A stretch of DNA of 64,000 nt from Pseudogulbenkiania subflava DSM 22618 (GTDB lineage: Bacteria; Pseudomonadota; Gammaproteobacteria; Burkholderiales; Chromobacteriaceae). The stretch spans positions 241,234 to 305,233 of the forward strand of contig NZ_FXAG01000002.1 in assembly GCF_900177275.1 (NCBI RefSeq), read 5' to 3'. The position numbers and the translations under genes are program-made. Shown one piece after another: positions 19,184 through 28,397 of this stretch. A model generated the notes under the pieces. That model had not been told where the DNA came from. It was given only the letters and a program-made list of their open reading frames with translations, and made no database searches. Within the stretch, counting starts at the first letter, position 1, and every line of letters starts with the position of its first letter.

Positions 19184-19624
19184 ATGAAGACGTGGGTCGG
19201 ACTCTGTCTTGCCGCGCTCGCGCTGTCCGCCGGGGCGGCGCCGCTCGCCGACTGGTCGGTGTACCGCCAGGGCGAGGCGCTCGAACTGGCGGTGGACCTG
19301 GCGTCCATCTGGCGCGAAGACGGGCTGATCCATTTCGTCAACCAGGAGCGGTTTGCCGAGCGCCAGTACGAAAAAGGCTACGACGTGAACTTCCACATCC
19401 GCCGTACCACCGGCTATGCGGATTGTGCCAAGTACCAGTACGCCTTCGTCTCCTCGGCCTACTACACGGCGTCCAACCGCCACGTGTGGTCGACGCTGTA
19501 CCCGCTGCCGCGCTACAGCTGGACCTGGCAACCTGTTTATGAAAACTCGGTGGCCGATGCCATGATGCGCGTCGTCTGCACCGCCGGCAAAACCGCTTCC
19601 AGCAAGAAATCCAACAGACCATGA
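19184..19624 (+). CDS. exported protein of unknown function between glyQ and glyS
   Basis: The 146-residue protein has a Sec signal peptide (about 1-19, MKTWVGLCLAALALSAGAA). The mature part, about 125 residues, is rich in aromatic residues (RYSWTWQPVYEN) and has cysteines in YADCAKYQY and RVVCTAG that could form a disulfide. It resembles the short periplasmic surface-adhesin-like or CNP1-like proteins common in betaproteobacteria, but no family is certain. It starts 4 nt after glyQ and its stop overlaps the glyS start (ATGA), so it is translated as part of the glyQS operon. Confidence 0.8.
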   Translation: MKTWVGLCLAALALSAGAAPLADWSVYRQGEALELAVDLASIWREDGLIHFVNQERFAERQYEKGYDVNFHIRRTTGYADCAKYQYAFVSSAYYTASNRHVWSTLYPLPRYSWTWQPVYENSVADAMMRVVCTAGKTASSKKSNRP

Positions 19625-21681
19625 ACCCGACCCTGCTGATCGAACTCCTCACCGAGGAACTGCCGCCCAAGGCCCTGCCCAAGCTGGCGGCAAGCTTTGC
19701 CCAGACCATCACCGACGAACTGAAAAAACTGCAGTTCGTCGCTGCCGACGCCAGCGCCCACGTGTTCGCCTCGCCGCGCCGTCTGGCGCTGACCCTGCCC
19801 GCCGTGCTGGCGGTGCAGCCGGATCAGACCATCGTCAAGAAAGGCCCGGCGGTTGCCGCCGGCATGAAAGACGGCCAGCCGACCCCGGCACTGGCCGGTT
19901 TCGCCCGCTCCTGCGGTGTCGAGGTGAGCGAGCTCTCCACCATGAGCGACGGCAAGCAGGACGTCTACGCCTACCGCAGCGTCAAGGCCGGCCAGCCGCT
20001 CGCCGCCGTGCTGTCCGACATCGTCGCGCTGGCGCTGAAGAAGCTGCCGGCGCCCAAGCTGATGCGTTGGGGCGATTCCGACTACCAGTTCGTACGCCCG
20101 GTGCACGGCCTGGTGCTGCTGCATGGCAGCGAACTGATCGCCGGCGAGGTGCTGGGGCTTGCCAGCCGCCGCGCCACGCTGGGCCATCGCTTCCTGTCCG
20201 CCGGTGAAGTGACGCTGCCCGATGCCGACAGCTACGCCCGCGTGCTGTACGAGCAGGGCAAGGTGGTGGCGAGCTTCGAGGCGCGCCGCGAACTGATCCG
20301 CCATCGCCTGGCCGAAGCCTCGGGCAAGCTCGGTGCCGTGATCGCCGCCGAGCAGGCGCTGGTCGACGAGGTAACCGCGCTGGTGGAGTGGCCGGTGGTG
20401 CTGGAGGCTGGCTTCGAAGCCGAATTCCTCAAGGTGCCGCAGGAATGCCTGATCCTCACCATGCAGCAGAACCAGAAGTATTTCCCGCTGCTGGATGCCC
20501 ACGGTAAGCTGATGAACCGCTTCCTGCTGGTGTCCAACCTCGAGGCGGCCGACCCGTCGCACATCATCCACGGCAATGAGCGCGTGCTGCGCGCGCGTCT
20601 CTCCGACGCCAAGTTCTTCTTCGAGCAGGATCAGAAGGTCCGCCTGGAATCGCGCCTGCCGCGCCTGGCCGACGTGGTCTACCACAACAAGATCGGTAGC
20701 CAGCTCGAGCGTGTCGAGCGCCTGCAGAACCTGGCCGGCACCATCGCCGGCAAGCTCGGCGCCAACGTCGACGACGCCCGCCGTGCCGCCTATCTGGCGA
20801 AGGCCGATCTGGTGTCGGACATGGTCGGCGAATTCCCTGAACTGCAGGGCATCATGGGCATGTACTACGCCCGTCATGACGGCGAACACGAAGCGGTGGC
20901 CGCCGCCATCGAAGGCCACTACCACCCGCGCTTCGCCGGCGACAGCCTGCCGCACGGTCCGGTGGCGCTCTCCGTGGCGCTGGCCGACAAGCTGGAGACC
21001 ATCGTCGGCATCTGGGGCATCGGCCTGGTACCGACCGGCGACAAGGACCCGTTCGCTCTGCGCCGTGCCGCGCTCGGCGTGCTGCGCATGGTGCTGGATA
21101 CGCCGCTCGACCTGAAGCAGCTGATCGTCGACACCCATGATTCGTTCCCGGCGGGCAAGTTGTCGGCCAGCGTGGTCGACGAGGTGTTCGCCTTCTGCCT
21201 CGAGCGCCTGAAGAACTTCCTCGCCGCCGACTACAAGGTGGATGAGATCGAGGCCGTGCTGGCGCTGGAGCCGACCCGTCTCGACGAAGTGCGCGCGGTG
21301 CTGGCCGCCGTGGCCGAGTTCAAGCAGCTGCCGGAAGCCGCCACCTTGGCAGCGGCCAACAAGCGGGTGAAGAACATCCTGAAGAAGGCCGAGGGCGAAG
21401 TGGGCGTGGTCAACCACGCGCTATTGGCCGAAGACGCCGAGAAGGCGCTGTACGCCGCGGTGCAGCAGCTGGCGCCGCAGGTCGCTGACAAGTTCGCCGC
21501 GCACGACTTTGCCGGTGCGCTGGCGCAGCTCGCCAGCCTGAAGGCTCCGGTGGATGCCTTCTTCGACGGCGTGATGGTGATGGCCGACGACGCTGCGGTG
21601 CGCGCCAACCGCATCGCGCTGCTGGCGAGCCTGGCCGAGCTGTTCAACCGCGTGGCGGACATTTCGCTGCTGGCCGACTGA
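19621..21681 (+). CDS. glyS: glycyl-tRNA synthetase beta subunit
   Basis: The beta subunit binds tRNA and is needed for glycylation together with GlyQ. The 686-residue length is standard. The N-terminus TLLIELLTEELPPKALPKL, the block TMQQNQKYFPLLD and the HD-like region with YYARHDGEHEAVA and GDKDPFALRRAALGVLR are diagnostic; the C-terminal anticodon/DALR region includes FFDGVMVMADD. Its ATG overlaps the stop of the preceding exported-protein gene, implying coupled translation. Confidence 0.97.
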   Translation: MNPTLLIELLTEELPPKALPKLAASFAQTITDELKKLQFVAADASAHVFASPRRLALTLPAVLAVQPDQTIVKKGPAVAAGMKDGQPTPALAGFARSCGVEVSELSTMSDGKQDVYAYRSVKAGQPLAAVLSDIVALALKKLPAPKLMRWGDSDYQFVRPVHGLVLLHGSELIAGEVLGLASRRATLGHRFLSAGEVTLPDADSYARVLYEQGKVVASFEARRELIRHRLAEASGKLGAVIAAEQALVDEVTALVEWPVVLEAGFEAEFLKVPQECLILTMQQNQKYFPLLDAHGKLMNRFLLVSNLEAADPSHIIHGNERVLRARLSDAKFFFEQDQKVRLESRLPRLADVVYHNKIGSQLERVERLQNLAGTIAGKLGANVDDARRAAYLAKADLVSDMVGEFPELQGIMGMYYARHDGEHEAVAAAIEGHYHPRFAGDSLPHGPVALSVALADKLETIVGIWGIGLVPTGDKDPFALRRAALGVLRMVLDTPLDLKQLIVDTHDSFPAGKLSASVVDEVFAFCLERLKNFLAADYKVDEIEAVLALEPTRLDEVRAVLAAVAEFKQLPEAATLAAANKRVKNILKKAEGEVGVVNHALLAEDAEKALYAAVQQLAPQVADKFAAHDFAGALAQLASLKAPVDAFFDGVMVMADDAAVRANRIALLASLAELFNRVADISLLAD

Positions 21682-21696
21682 GTCTGCCACCGCGTG

Positions 21697-21730
21697 GCGC
21701 GGACCGGCCGGCTGGCGGGTCCGCGCCTTT
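21697..21730 (+). terminator. Possible terminator after glyS
   Basis: Nine-bp arms GCGCGGACC and GGTCCGCGC with a 12-nt loop, followed only by CTTT, so it may be partial. Confidence 0.4.
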
Positions 21731-21759
21731 GGCCGTTTTACCGACAGAAAAAACCTGCC

Positions 21760-22302
21760 ATGAAACTAGTCATCCTGGATCGTGACGGCGTGATCAACAA
21801 GGATCGCGACGATTTCGTCAAAAACTCGCTGGAGTGGGAGCCGCTCGACCATAGCCTGGAGGCCATTGCCAACCTGACCCAAGCGGGCTGGCGCATCGTG
21901 GTGGCGACCAACCAGTCGGGCATCGGCCGCGGGTTGTTCGACCTGCACGCGCTGCACGCCATGCACACCAAGATGCACCGCCTGGTCAACCAGGCCGGCG
22001 GCCGCATCGACGCCGTGGTGTTCTGTCCGCATACCCCGGACGACAACTGCGACTGCCGCAAGCCGTTGCCGGGCATGGTCAAGGAAGTGACCGAGCGCTT
22101 CAACGTCAAGCCCGATGGCCTGCCGATGGTTGGCGACAGCCTGCGCGACCTGGAGGCGATCGCTGCGGTGGGCGGCCAGCCCATCCTGGTCAAGACCGGC
22201 AAGGGCGAAAAGACCTTCGAGAAGGGCGGTCTGCCCGAGGGCACGCTGGTGTTCGACGACCTCTACGACGCCGCCGAATACCTGATCCAAACGCATCACT
22301 GA
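21760..22302 (+). CDS. gmhB: D-glycero-beta-D-manno-heptose-1,7-bisphosphate 7-phosphatase
   Basis: GmhB is a cytoplasmic HAD-family phosphatase that removes the C7 phosphate in ADP-heptose synthesis for the LPS inner core. The 180-residue length fits. The nucleophile motif is LDRDGVIN (D7, D9). The zinc loop CPHTPDDNCDCRKPLPGM and GDSLRDLEAI complete the subfamily signature. The upstream in-frame extension lacks family similarity, so MKLVILDRDG is the start. It is followed by plsC in the same direction. Confidence 0.95.
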   Translation: MKLVILDRDGVINKDRDDFVKNSLEWEPLDHSLEAIANLTQAGWRIVVATNQSGIGRGLFDLHALHAMHTKMHRLVNQAGGRIDAVVFCPHTPDDNCDCRKPLPGMVKEVTERFNVKPDGLPMVGDSLRDLEAIAAVGGQPILVKTGKGEKTFEKGGLPEGTLVFDDLYDAAEYLIQTHH

Positions 22303-22330
22303 CTGTTTTTCACAAGGGCATAGCGCCGTA

Positions 22331-23101
22331 ATGTTTATCTGGATTCGTACCCTGGTCTACTGGGTGGGCCTTGCCTTCCTGACGACCTTCTGCTTCCTGC
22401 TGATCCTGCTGGGCTGCATCGCGCCACATCGCGTACGCCACAGCTTCGCCCAGGCTTGGGTGAAAGGGTTGCTGTGGCTGCTCAAGCACGTCTGCGGGCT
22501 GAGCTACAAGGTGGTCGGCGCCGAGAACATCCCCGATACGCCGTCCATCATCTGCTCCAAGCACCAGTCCGGCTGGGAAACGCTGGCCCTGCAGGCGATC
22601 TTCCCGCCGCAGGTGTTCGTGGCCAAGAAGGAACTGCTGTGGATTCCGTTCTTCGGCTGGGGCCTCGCCTTGCTCGACACCATCGCCATCGACCGCTCGG
22701 CCAAGACCAAGGCCAGCCAGCAGATCGTCGAACAGGGGCGGGATCGCATTGCCAAGGGCTACTGGATCGCGGTGTTCCCGGAAGGCACGCGCACGCCGCC
22801 GGGCGTGGCGGGCCGCTACCAGCAGGGCGCGGCGCGCATGGCCAAGGCGTTCGACGTGCCGATGGTGCCGGTGGCGCTCAACGCCGGCGAGTTCTGGCCC
22901 AAGAACGCGTTCCGCAAGTTTCCCGGCGAGATCACCGTGGTGATCGGCAAGCCGATCCTGCCGCAGGACAAGAGCTCGGCGGCGATGACGCGCGAGGCGG
23001 AAGAGTGGATCGAGGCTCGCCAACTGGAAATCGGCGGCGTCGGCCCGTTCGCCCATCCGGACCAGCGCAAACGGCGGCCAGGTGATTCTCAGCCTGCCTG
23101 A
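22331..23101 (+). CDS. plsC: 1-acyl-sn-glycerol-3-phosphate acyltransferase family protein
   Basis: A membrane-bound acyltransferase that makes phosphatidic acid from lysophosphatidic acid. The 256-residue protein has an N-terminal hydrophobic anchor (about 5-30), the catalytic box KHQSGWET (H78 to E83, an HX4E variant of HX4D found in this subfamily) and the glycerol-phosphate-binding motif FPEGTRTPPG. The gmhB-plsC order recurs in betaproteobacteria. Its last 20 nt overlap the next gene. Confidence 0.9.
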   Translation: MFIWIRTLVYWVGLAFLTTFCFLLILLGCIAPHRVRHSFAQAWVKGLLWLLKHVCGLSYKVVGAENIPDTPSIICSKHQSGWETLALQAIFPPQVFVAKKELLWIPFFGWGLALLDTIAIDRSAKTKASQQIVEQGRDRIAKGYWIAVFPEGTRTPPGVAGRYQQGAARMAKAFDVPMVPVALNAGEFWPKNAFRKFPGEITVVIGKPILPQDKSSAAMTREAEEWIEARQLEIGGVGPFAHPDQRKRRPGDSQPA

Positions 23102-23774
23102 GGCCGACATCCCGGTCGCGCTGATCCGCCGCGCGCGTCAGAGCATCGGCATCCGCATCAAGCAGGGGCGGGTCGAACTGATTGCCCACCCCGCGGTGCC
23201 GATGAGTACGCTGCAGGCGGTGCTGGATAAGCGCCGCGACTGGATCCGCCAGCATTGGCTGGAACAACAAAGGCGTTGTGCCGAACTGGCGGCGCAGCCG
23301 CGTCAACTGCGTCTGGCCGGGGAGCCGCTCGACATCGTGTACATTGCCGGGCAACGTCCGGCAGCCCGGATCGACGGCCGGATACTGCAGGTGGCCGGGG
23401 TTGCGGCGCACGAGCGTGAGCGGTTCGACGCCACCGTTGCCGCCTGGCTCAAGCGCGAGGCGGCGCGCCGCTTTCCCGCTCGGCTCGCCGAGGTGGCTCG
23501 GCATAGCCGCCGCCAGCCTGCCTCGCTATCCTTGTCCTCGGCCCGCACGCGCTGGGGCAGTTGTTCCGCCAGCGGCGCCATCCGCCTCAACTGGCGGTTG
23601 GTGCAGGCGCCGCCGCATATCCTCGACTACGTGCTGGCGCACGAACTGGCTCATCTGGTGCACATGAACCACTCCGCCGCGTTTTGGTCGGAAACCGAGC
23701 GGATGTTTCCACAGTGGCGCGCGGCGCGCCAATGGCTGAAGCAACACGGTGATACCCTGTTCGCGTTCGGCTGA
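23082..23774 (+). CDS. DUF45/YgjP-like M48-type metallohydrolase
   Basis: The 230-residue cytoplasmic protein carries the zinc motif HELAH (187-191) with downstream NHSxxFW, preceded by the RTRWGSCSxxGxIRLNW block of the DUF45 (YgjP/SprT-like) family. GTG at 23082 is the likely start because it gives ILSLPEADIPVALIRRARQ, and it overlaps plsC. Substrate unknown. Confidence 0.85.
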   Translation: MILSLPEADIPVALIRRARQSIGIRIKQGRVELIAHPAVPMSTLQAVLDKRRDWIRQHWLEQQRRCAELAAQPRQLRLAGEPLDIVYIAGQRPAARIDGRILQVAGVAAHERERFDATVAAWLKREAARRFPARLAEVARHSRRQPASLSLSSARTRWGSCSASGAIRLNWRLVQAPPHILDYVLAHELAHLVHMNHSAAFWSETERMFPQWRAARQWLKQHGDTLFAFG

Positions 23775-23800
23775 TCTGATTTCTACGGAAGGAAAACATC

Positions 23801-24187
23801 ATGCGTCTGCTGCATACCATGCTGCGAGTTGGCAATCTCGAGCGTTCCCTGGCGTTTTATCAGGAGGTGCTGGGCATGCGCCTGCTGCGCCGCAACGATT
23901 ACCCCGAAGGCCGTTTCACCCTGGCCTTCGTCGGTTACGGCGACGAGTCGGCGCACACCGTGCTGGAGCTGACCCACAACTGGGATACCGACAGCTACGA
24001 GCTCGGCAACGCCTATGGCCACATCGCCATCGAGGTGGACGATGCCGCCGTCGCCTGCGACATGGTGCGCGCCAAGGGGGGCAGGGTGGTGCGCGAGGCG
24101 GGGCCGATGAAGCACGGCCACACCGTGATCGCCTTTGTCGAGGATCCGGACGGTTACAAGATCGAGTTCATCCAGAAGCATCACTGA
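23801..24187 (+). CDS. gloA: lactoylglutathione lyase (glyoxalase I)
   Basis: Converts the hemithioacetal of methylglyoxal and glutathione to S-lactoylglutathione. At 128 residues it is a single VOC-fold subunit that dimerises. All four metal ligands are in place: H5, E56, H74 and E122, the pattern of the Ni-dependent bacterial enzymes. GGAAGGAAAACATC before the ATG gives a strong ribosome-binding site. It is the last gene of the glyQS-gmhB-plsC group in this direction. Confidence 0.97.
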   Translation: MRLLHTMLRVGNLERSLAFYQEVLGMRLLRRNDYPEGRFTLAFVGYGDESAHTVLELTHNWDTDSYELGNAYGHIAIEVDDAAVACDMVRAKGGRVVREAGPMKHGHTVIAFVEDPDGYKIEFIQKHH

Positions 24188-24385
24188 GCCGGGTGTGGCA
24201 GGCCTGCGCGGCCATGCCACTCGGTTTTCTGCACCGATAACCCCGATGCTGAAGGGGATTTCCTCCCGAAGGAAATAAGCGCATGGTATGCTGGGGCGCG
24301 GGCATGCTGTCTCCGGCATGCACCCCTGTCCCCGATGTGGCGCTGCCGCAGCGTGTCAGGCCAACCCCCTGCATAGAGTCATTCC

Positions 24386-26647
24386 GTGTCCAACACTGCG
24401 TCATTCTCCTTTCCCGCCCCCGGCCCGGGTGAGCGGGGGCAAGCCGTGTTGCGCTTGTTGCTGCTCGTCAGCGCCTACGTCGGTAGCGGGCGTCTCGGTC
24501 TGGCCATTCCCTATATCGGTTCCAACATCACGCTGGTCTGGCTGCCGACCGGCATTGCCGTGGCCGCGCTGGTGCGCTGGGGATGGCGCTACTGGCCGGG
24601 TATCTGGCTCGGCGCGTTGCTGGTCAACCTCTCGATCGGTTCGTCGTGGCTGGTCGCGGGCAGCATTTCCCTCGGCAACACCCTGGGGCCGCTCGCCGCC
24701 TGGTGGCTGTTGCAGCGTCTCGATTTCCACCGTGCTTTCGACCGCCAGAAGGATGTCGCCCTGTTTGTCCTGGGAGCCGGCAGCGGCATGCTGCTGACCG
24801 CCTCCGGCGGGGTGGCGAGTCTGTGGCTGACCGGACTGGTCCCCACCGAGCTGGCCGGCAGGGCCTGGCTTACCTGGTGGCTGGGCGACACCGTCGGCAT
24901 CCTGCTGGCCGGCCCGCTGCTGCTCACCATCAGCCGGAGCAGCCGGCAGGCCCTCTCCTGCCGCCGCTCCGAACTGGCGGTGTGGTGTCTGCTGACGTTG
25001 CTGGTGGCCTGGGGCGCCTTCATCCTCAATGCCGGGCAGGGCACGGGGGCGTTGCCCCTGGCCTTCCTCACGCTGCCGCTGGTGGTCTGGGCGGCCTTGC
25101 GCTTTGGCGTCACCGGGGCTTCGCTGGCTGCGCTGCTGTTGTCGGCGATCGCGACCTGGGGTACGGCGCACGGGCGCGGGCCGTTTTTCCTGAACGATGT
25201 GCACCAGGGGCTGATGCTGTTGTGGGCCTTCATGGTGGCATTGGTATTGATCGGCCTCTTGATCACCGCCTTGCAGGCGGAAGGCAGCCGGGCCGAAGCC
25301 GAGATCAAGAGCAGCCAGGAGCGCCTGAGCAGCCTGATCGAGGCGATGCCCGACGCCATCTTCTTCAAGGACGGGGCCGGCCGTTGGCTGATTACCAACG
25401 GCCCGGCGCAGCGCCTGTTCCAGTTGCAGGGTAACGAGTGGCTGGGCATCACCGATGCGGCCTTGGGGGCCGCCAGGCCCGAATTCGGCGATCTCAGCGC
25501 GGCTTGCCAACGCGACGACGAGTTGGCCTGGCAGGCCGGCAAGGTGTGCCTGTTCGAGGAACAACTGCGCGACGCCGAAGGGAGACCGCACCAGTTCGAG
25601 GTGCGCAAGGTGCCGATTTTTGAGAGCGATGGCCGGCGCAAGGGGCTGATCGTCATAGCCCGGAATGTTACTGAAGAGCGTAACGCCTTGCGCGAGATCG
25701 AGCAGCTGTCGCAACGCAACGAGCTGCTGTTGATGGCGGCGGGCGAGGGCATCTACGGCCTGGATGAGCAGGAACGCCTCACCTTCATCAACCCGGCCGC
25801 GCAGCGCATGCTGGGTTACCGTGCCGACGAACTGATCGGCCAGGTGCCTCCCTGGCGGCACCCGGAGCAGGCTGCCGATGATCGGCCGAACGAGTGCCCG
25901 GTGCGGCAAACCCTGGCGGACGGCCTGCCGCGGCGGGGCTGCGAAGCGTGGTTCCTGCGCCGGGACGGCCGTGGCTTCCCGGTGATGCTGACGGTGTCGC
26001 CGATCGGGGAGCCGGGACAGCTGAGCGGGGCGGTGGTGACGTTCCAGGATGTGACCGAGCGCAAGCAGGCCGAGGCGGACATTCACCGCCTGGCGTTCTA
26101 CGATCCACTGACGGGTCTCGCCAACCGCCGCTTGCTGCACGACCGCCTGGCCCAGGCGTTTGCCAAGAGTGCGCGGCAGCGCGGCCACGGCGCCGTGCTG
26201 TTCATCGACCTGGATCATTTCAAGGCGCTCAACGATACCCTCGGCCATGACGTCGGGGATGTGCTGCTGGTCGAGGTGGCCCGTCGGCTGGTGGAGGCGG
26301 TGCGCGAGGAGGATACCGTGGCCCGTCTCGGCGGTGACGAGTTCGTGGTGATGCTGGAGCGGCTGGGTGGCGAACTGCTGCCGGCGGCTTTCCAGGCCGA
26401 ACGTGTGGCGGAGAAGATCCGCACCGCGCTCAACCAGCCTTATGTGCTCAAGGGCCAGCCGTATCGCAGCTCTCCCAGCATCGGCATCAGCCTGTTCCTG
26501 GGGGAGCAGAAAACCCGGGACGAGCTGCTCAAGCACGCCGACATCGCCCTGTACCGGGCCAAGAAGGCGGGGCGCAATACCATCCGCTGTTACGACGTCG
26601 CCGACATGGTGGAACGGGGAAGCGGAGCGGGACAGCCGATTGCCTGA
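24386..26647 (+). CDS. membrane diguanylate cyclase (MASE1-PAS-PAS-GGDEF)
   Basis: Makes cyclic di-GMP from two GTP. The 753-residue protein has an N-terminal MASE1 sensor with about eight transmembrane helices (20-300; SGRLGLAIPYIGSNITLVWLP), two PAS domains (about 310-425 and 435-560), and a GGDEF domain from DPLTGLANRR (about 572) with intact GGDEF at 649-653. The inhibitory I-site RxxD (REED, 640-643) lies exactly five residues before it, so product inhibition is expected. Translation starts at a GTG. The signal sensed is unknown. Confidence 0.93.
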   Translation: MSNTASFSFPAPGPGERGQAVLRLLLLVSAYVGSGRLGLAIPYIGSNITLVWLPTGIAVAALVRWGWRYWPGIWLGALLVNLSIGSSWLVAGSISLGNTLGPLAAWWLLQRLDFHRAFDRQKDVALFVLGAGSGMLLTASGGVASLWLTGLVPTELAGRAWLTWWLGDTVGILLAGPLLLTISRSSRQALSCRRSELAVWCLLTLLVAWGAFILNAGQGTGALPLAFLTLPLVVWAALRFGVTGASLAALLLSAIATWGTAHGRGPFFLNDVHQGLMLLWAFMVALVLIGLLITALQAEGSRAEAEIKSSQERLSSLIEAMPDAIFFKDGAGRWLITNGPAQRLFQLQGNEWLGITDAALGAARPEFGDLSAACQRDDELAWQAGKVCLFEEQLRDAEGRPHQFEVRKVPIFESDGRRKGLIVIARNVTEERNALREIEQLSQRNELLLMAAGEGIYGLDEQERLTFINPAAQRMLGYRADELIGQVPPWRHPEQAADDRPNECPVRQTLADGLPRRGCEAWFLRRDGRGFPVMLTVSPIGEPGQLSGAVVTFQDVTERKQAEADIHRLAFYDPLTGLANRRLLHDRLAQAFAKSARQRGHGAVLFIDLDHFKALNDTLGHDVGDVLLVEVARRLVEAVREEDTVARLGGDEFVVMLERLGGELLPAAFQAERVAEKIRTALNQPYVLKGQPYRSSPSIGISLFLGEQKTRDELLKHADIALYRAKKAGRNTIRCYDVADMVERGSGAGQPIA

Positions 26648-26867
26648 GGTGCCGGCGACAGGACGGCCATCGCGGTGTGGAACTTTCTTCCACCTGCACG
26701 GCCGGACTCAAGGCGCGGCACTGCGCGGCCCGCGTGCCGGTTTCAATGGCCGCCTGCGGCCTTCTGTCTGGGCAGCGACAGCGCTGTATCCGGGACGTTT
26801 ACCTTCACCACCTTCGTCCGCGCCTGCTTCAGGGCGGGGAGCGTCTTTATTTTTTCCAGGAGATACG

Positions 26868-28265
26868 ATGACCCGGAAACTGCTGGTGTCTGCCTTGCTG
26901 TCGCTGTTGCCCGCGCTGGCGCAGGCCGCCGAGCTCGACGGCGCTTCGCTGAGCCTGCTGTGGGCGCTGCCGTTCTGCGGCATCCTGCTGTCGATTGCCT
27001 TGTTCCCGATCTTTGCTCCGGGGCTCTGGCATCACCACTTCGGCAAGATCACGGCGCTGTGGAGCGTGTTGTTTCTGCTGCCGTTCACTCTGGCCTTCGG
27101 CCCAGGCAGCACGGCGTCCTTGGTCGCGCATGCGCTACTGACCGAATACCTGCCCTTCATCGTGCTGCTGCTGGCGCTCTACACTGTGTCGGGCGGCATC
27201 TTGCTGTGGGGCAACCTGCACGGCTCGCCCCGGCTCAATACCGTCTTGCTGGCAGCCGGTACGTTGCTGGCGTCGGTGATGGGCACCACGGGGGCTGCCA
27301 TGCTGCTGATCCGCCCCTTGCTCAAGGCCAACGACAACCGCCGTCACAACGTGCACGTGGTGGTGTTCTTCATCTTCCTGGTGGCCAACGTGGGCGGCGG
27401 ACTGACGCCGCTGGGCGACCCGCCGCTGTTTCTCGGTTTTCTGAAGGGGGTCGATTTCTTCTGGACCGTCCGCTTCATGGGGCTGCCGGTGCTGGCGGCG
27501 GCCCTGGCGCTGCTGGCCGTGTTCTACCTGGTGGACAGCTACTATTACCGCAAGGAGGGCGTGCTGCCGCGCGACCCGTCGCCGGACACGCCGTTGCGGC
27601 TGTACGGCCAGTTCAATTTCCTGCTGATCGCCGGGGTGGTCGGAGCAGTGCTGCTGTCCGGTCTCTGGAAACCGGGGCTGAGCATCGACGTTCTCGGCAC
27701 GCCGCTTGAGCTGCAGAACGCGGTGCGCGACCTGATCCTGCTCTTGATCGCGCTGCTCTCGCTGGCGTTGACCCCGCGCCAGGTGCGCGCCGGTAACGAT
27801 TTCAACTGGGCGCCGATGCTCGAGGTGGGCAAGTTGTTCGCCGGCATCTTCATCACCATCGTGCCTGCCATCGCCATTCTGCGTGCCGGCAGCGACGGAC
27901 ACCTGGCGACGCTGGTGGGACTGGTCTCGGGTGAGGACGGCATGCCGGTGAATGCCATGTACTTCTGGCTTACCGGGCTGTTGTCGAGCTTCCTCGACAA
28001 TGCGCCGACCTACCTGGTGTTCTTCAACCTGGCCGCCGGCGATGCCCAACTGCTGATGAAAGAACTGCCGCAGACCCTGCTGGCGATTTCGATGGGGGCG
28101 GTGTTCATGGGGGCGATGACGTATATCGGCAATGCGCCGAATTTCATGGTCAAGGCGATTGCCGAGCAGCGCGGGGTGGCGATGCCGGGGTTCTTTGGCT
28201 TCCTGCTGTGGTCGGGCGTCATTTTGCTGCCGCTGTTTGCGGGGCTGACCTGGCTGTTTTTCTGA
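26868..28265 (+). CDS. NhaD-like sodium:proton antiporter (ion transporter superfamily)
   Basis: The 465-residue inner-membrane protein has about 11-12 helices. It starts with a signal-like helix MTRKLLVSALLSLLPALAQA and carries NVGGGLTPLGDPPLFLGFLKG and FLDNAPTYLVFFNLA, the re-entrant-loop motifs of NhaD/ArsB-type transporters. AGGAGATACG before the ATG at 26868 fixes the start; the frame is open further upstream, but that part overlaps the preceding cyclase gene. Na+/H+ exchange is inferred from family membership. Monocistronic. Confidence 0.8.
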   Translation: MTRKLLVSALLSLLPALAQAAELDGASLSLLWALPFCGILLSIALFPIFAPGLWHHHFGKITALWSVLFLLPFTLAFGPGSTASLVAHALLTEYLPFIVLLLALYTVSGGILLWGNLHGSPRLNTVLLAAGTLLASVMGTTGAAMLLIRPLLKANDNRRHNVHVVVFFIFLVANVGGGLTPLGDPPLFLGFLKGVDFFWTVRFMGLPVLAAALALLAVFYLVDSYYYRKEGVLPRDPSPDTPLRLYGQFNFLLIAGVVGAVLLSGLWKPGLSIDVLGTPLELQNAVRDLILLLIALLSLALTPRQVRAGNDFNWAPMLEVGKLFAGIFITIVPAIAILRAGSDGHLATLVGLVSGEDGMPVNAMYFWLTGLLSSFLDNAPTYLVFFNLAAGDAQLLMKELPQTLLAISMGAVFMGAMTYIGNAPNFMVKAIAEQRGVAMPGFFGFLLWSGVILLPLFAGLTWLFF

Positions 28266-28397
28266 GCTGCCGGGCACTGCTCGCCTCATGGTGCGCGGTG
28301 TTGCCGGCTTGGGGCTGGCTTGAGGGGGGCGACAATCCCGCGTAAGCTAGCCGCTTTTGGCGCGTCAGCGCCGCGCTAGTCCTGGACTTTCTTCTTC

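Noticed and set aside
19537-21417. 626-codon open frame opposite glyS
   Set aside because: Shadow of glyS third-position GC; no recognisable domain.
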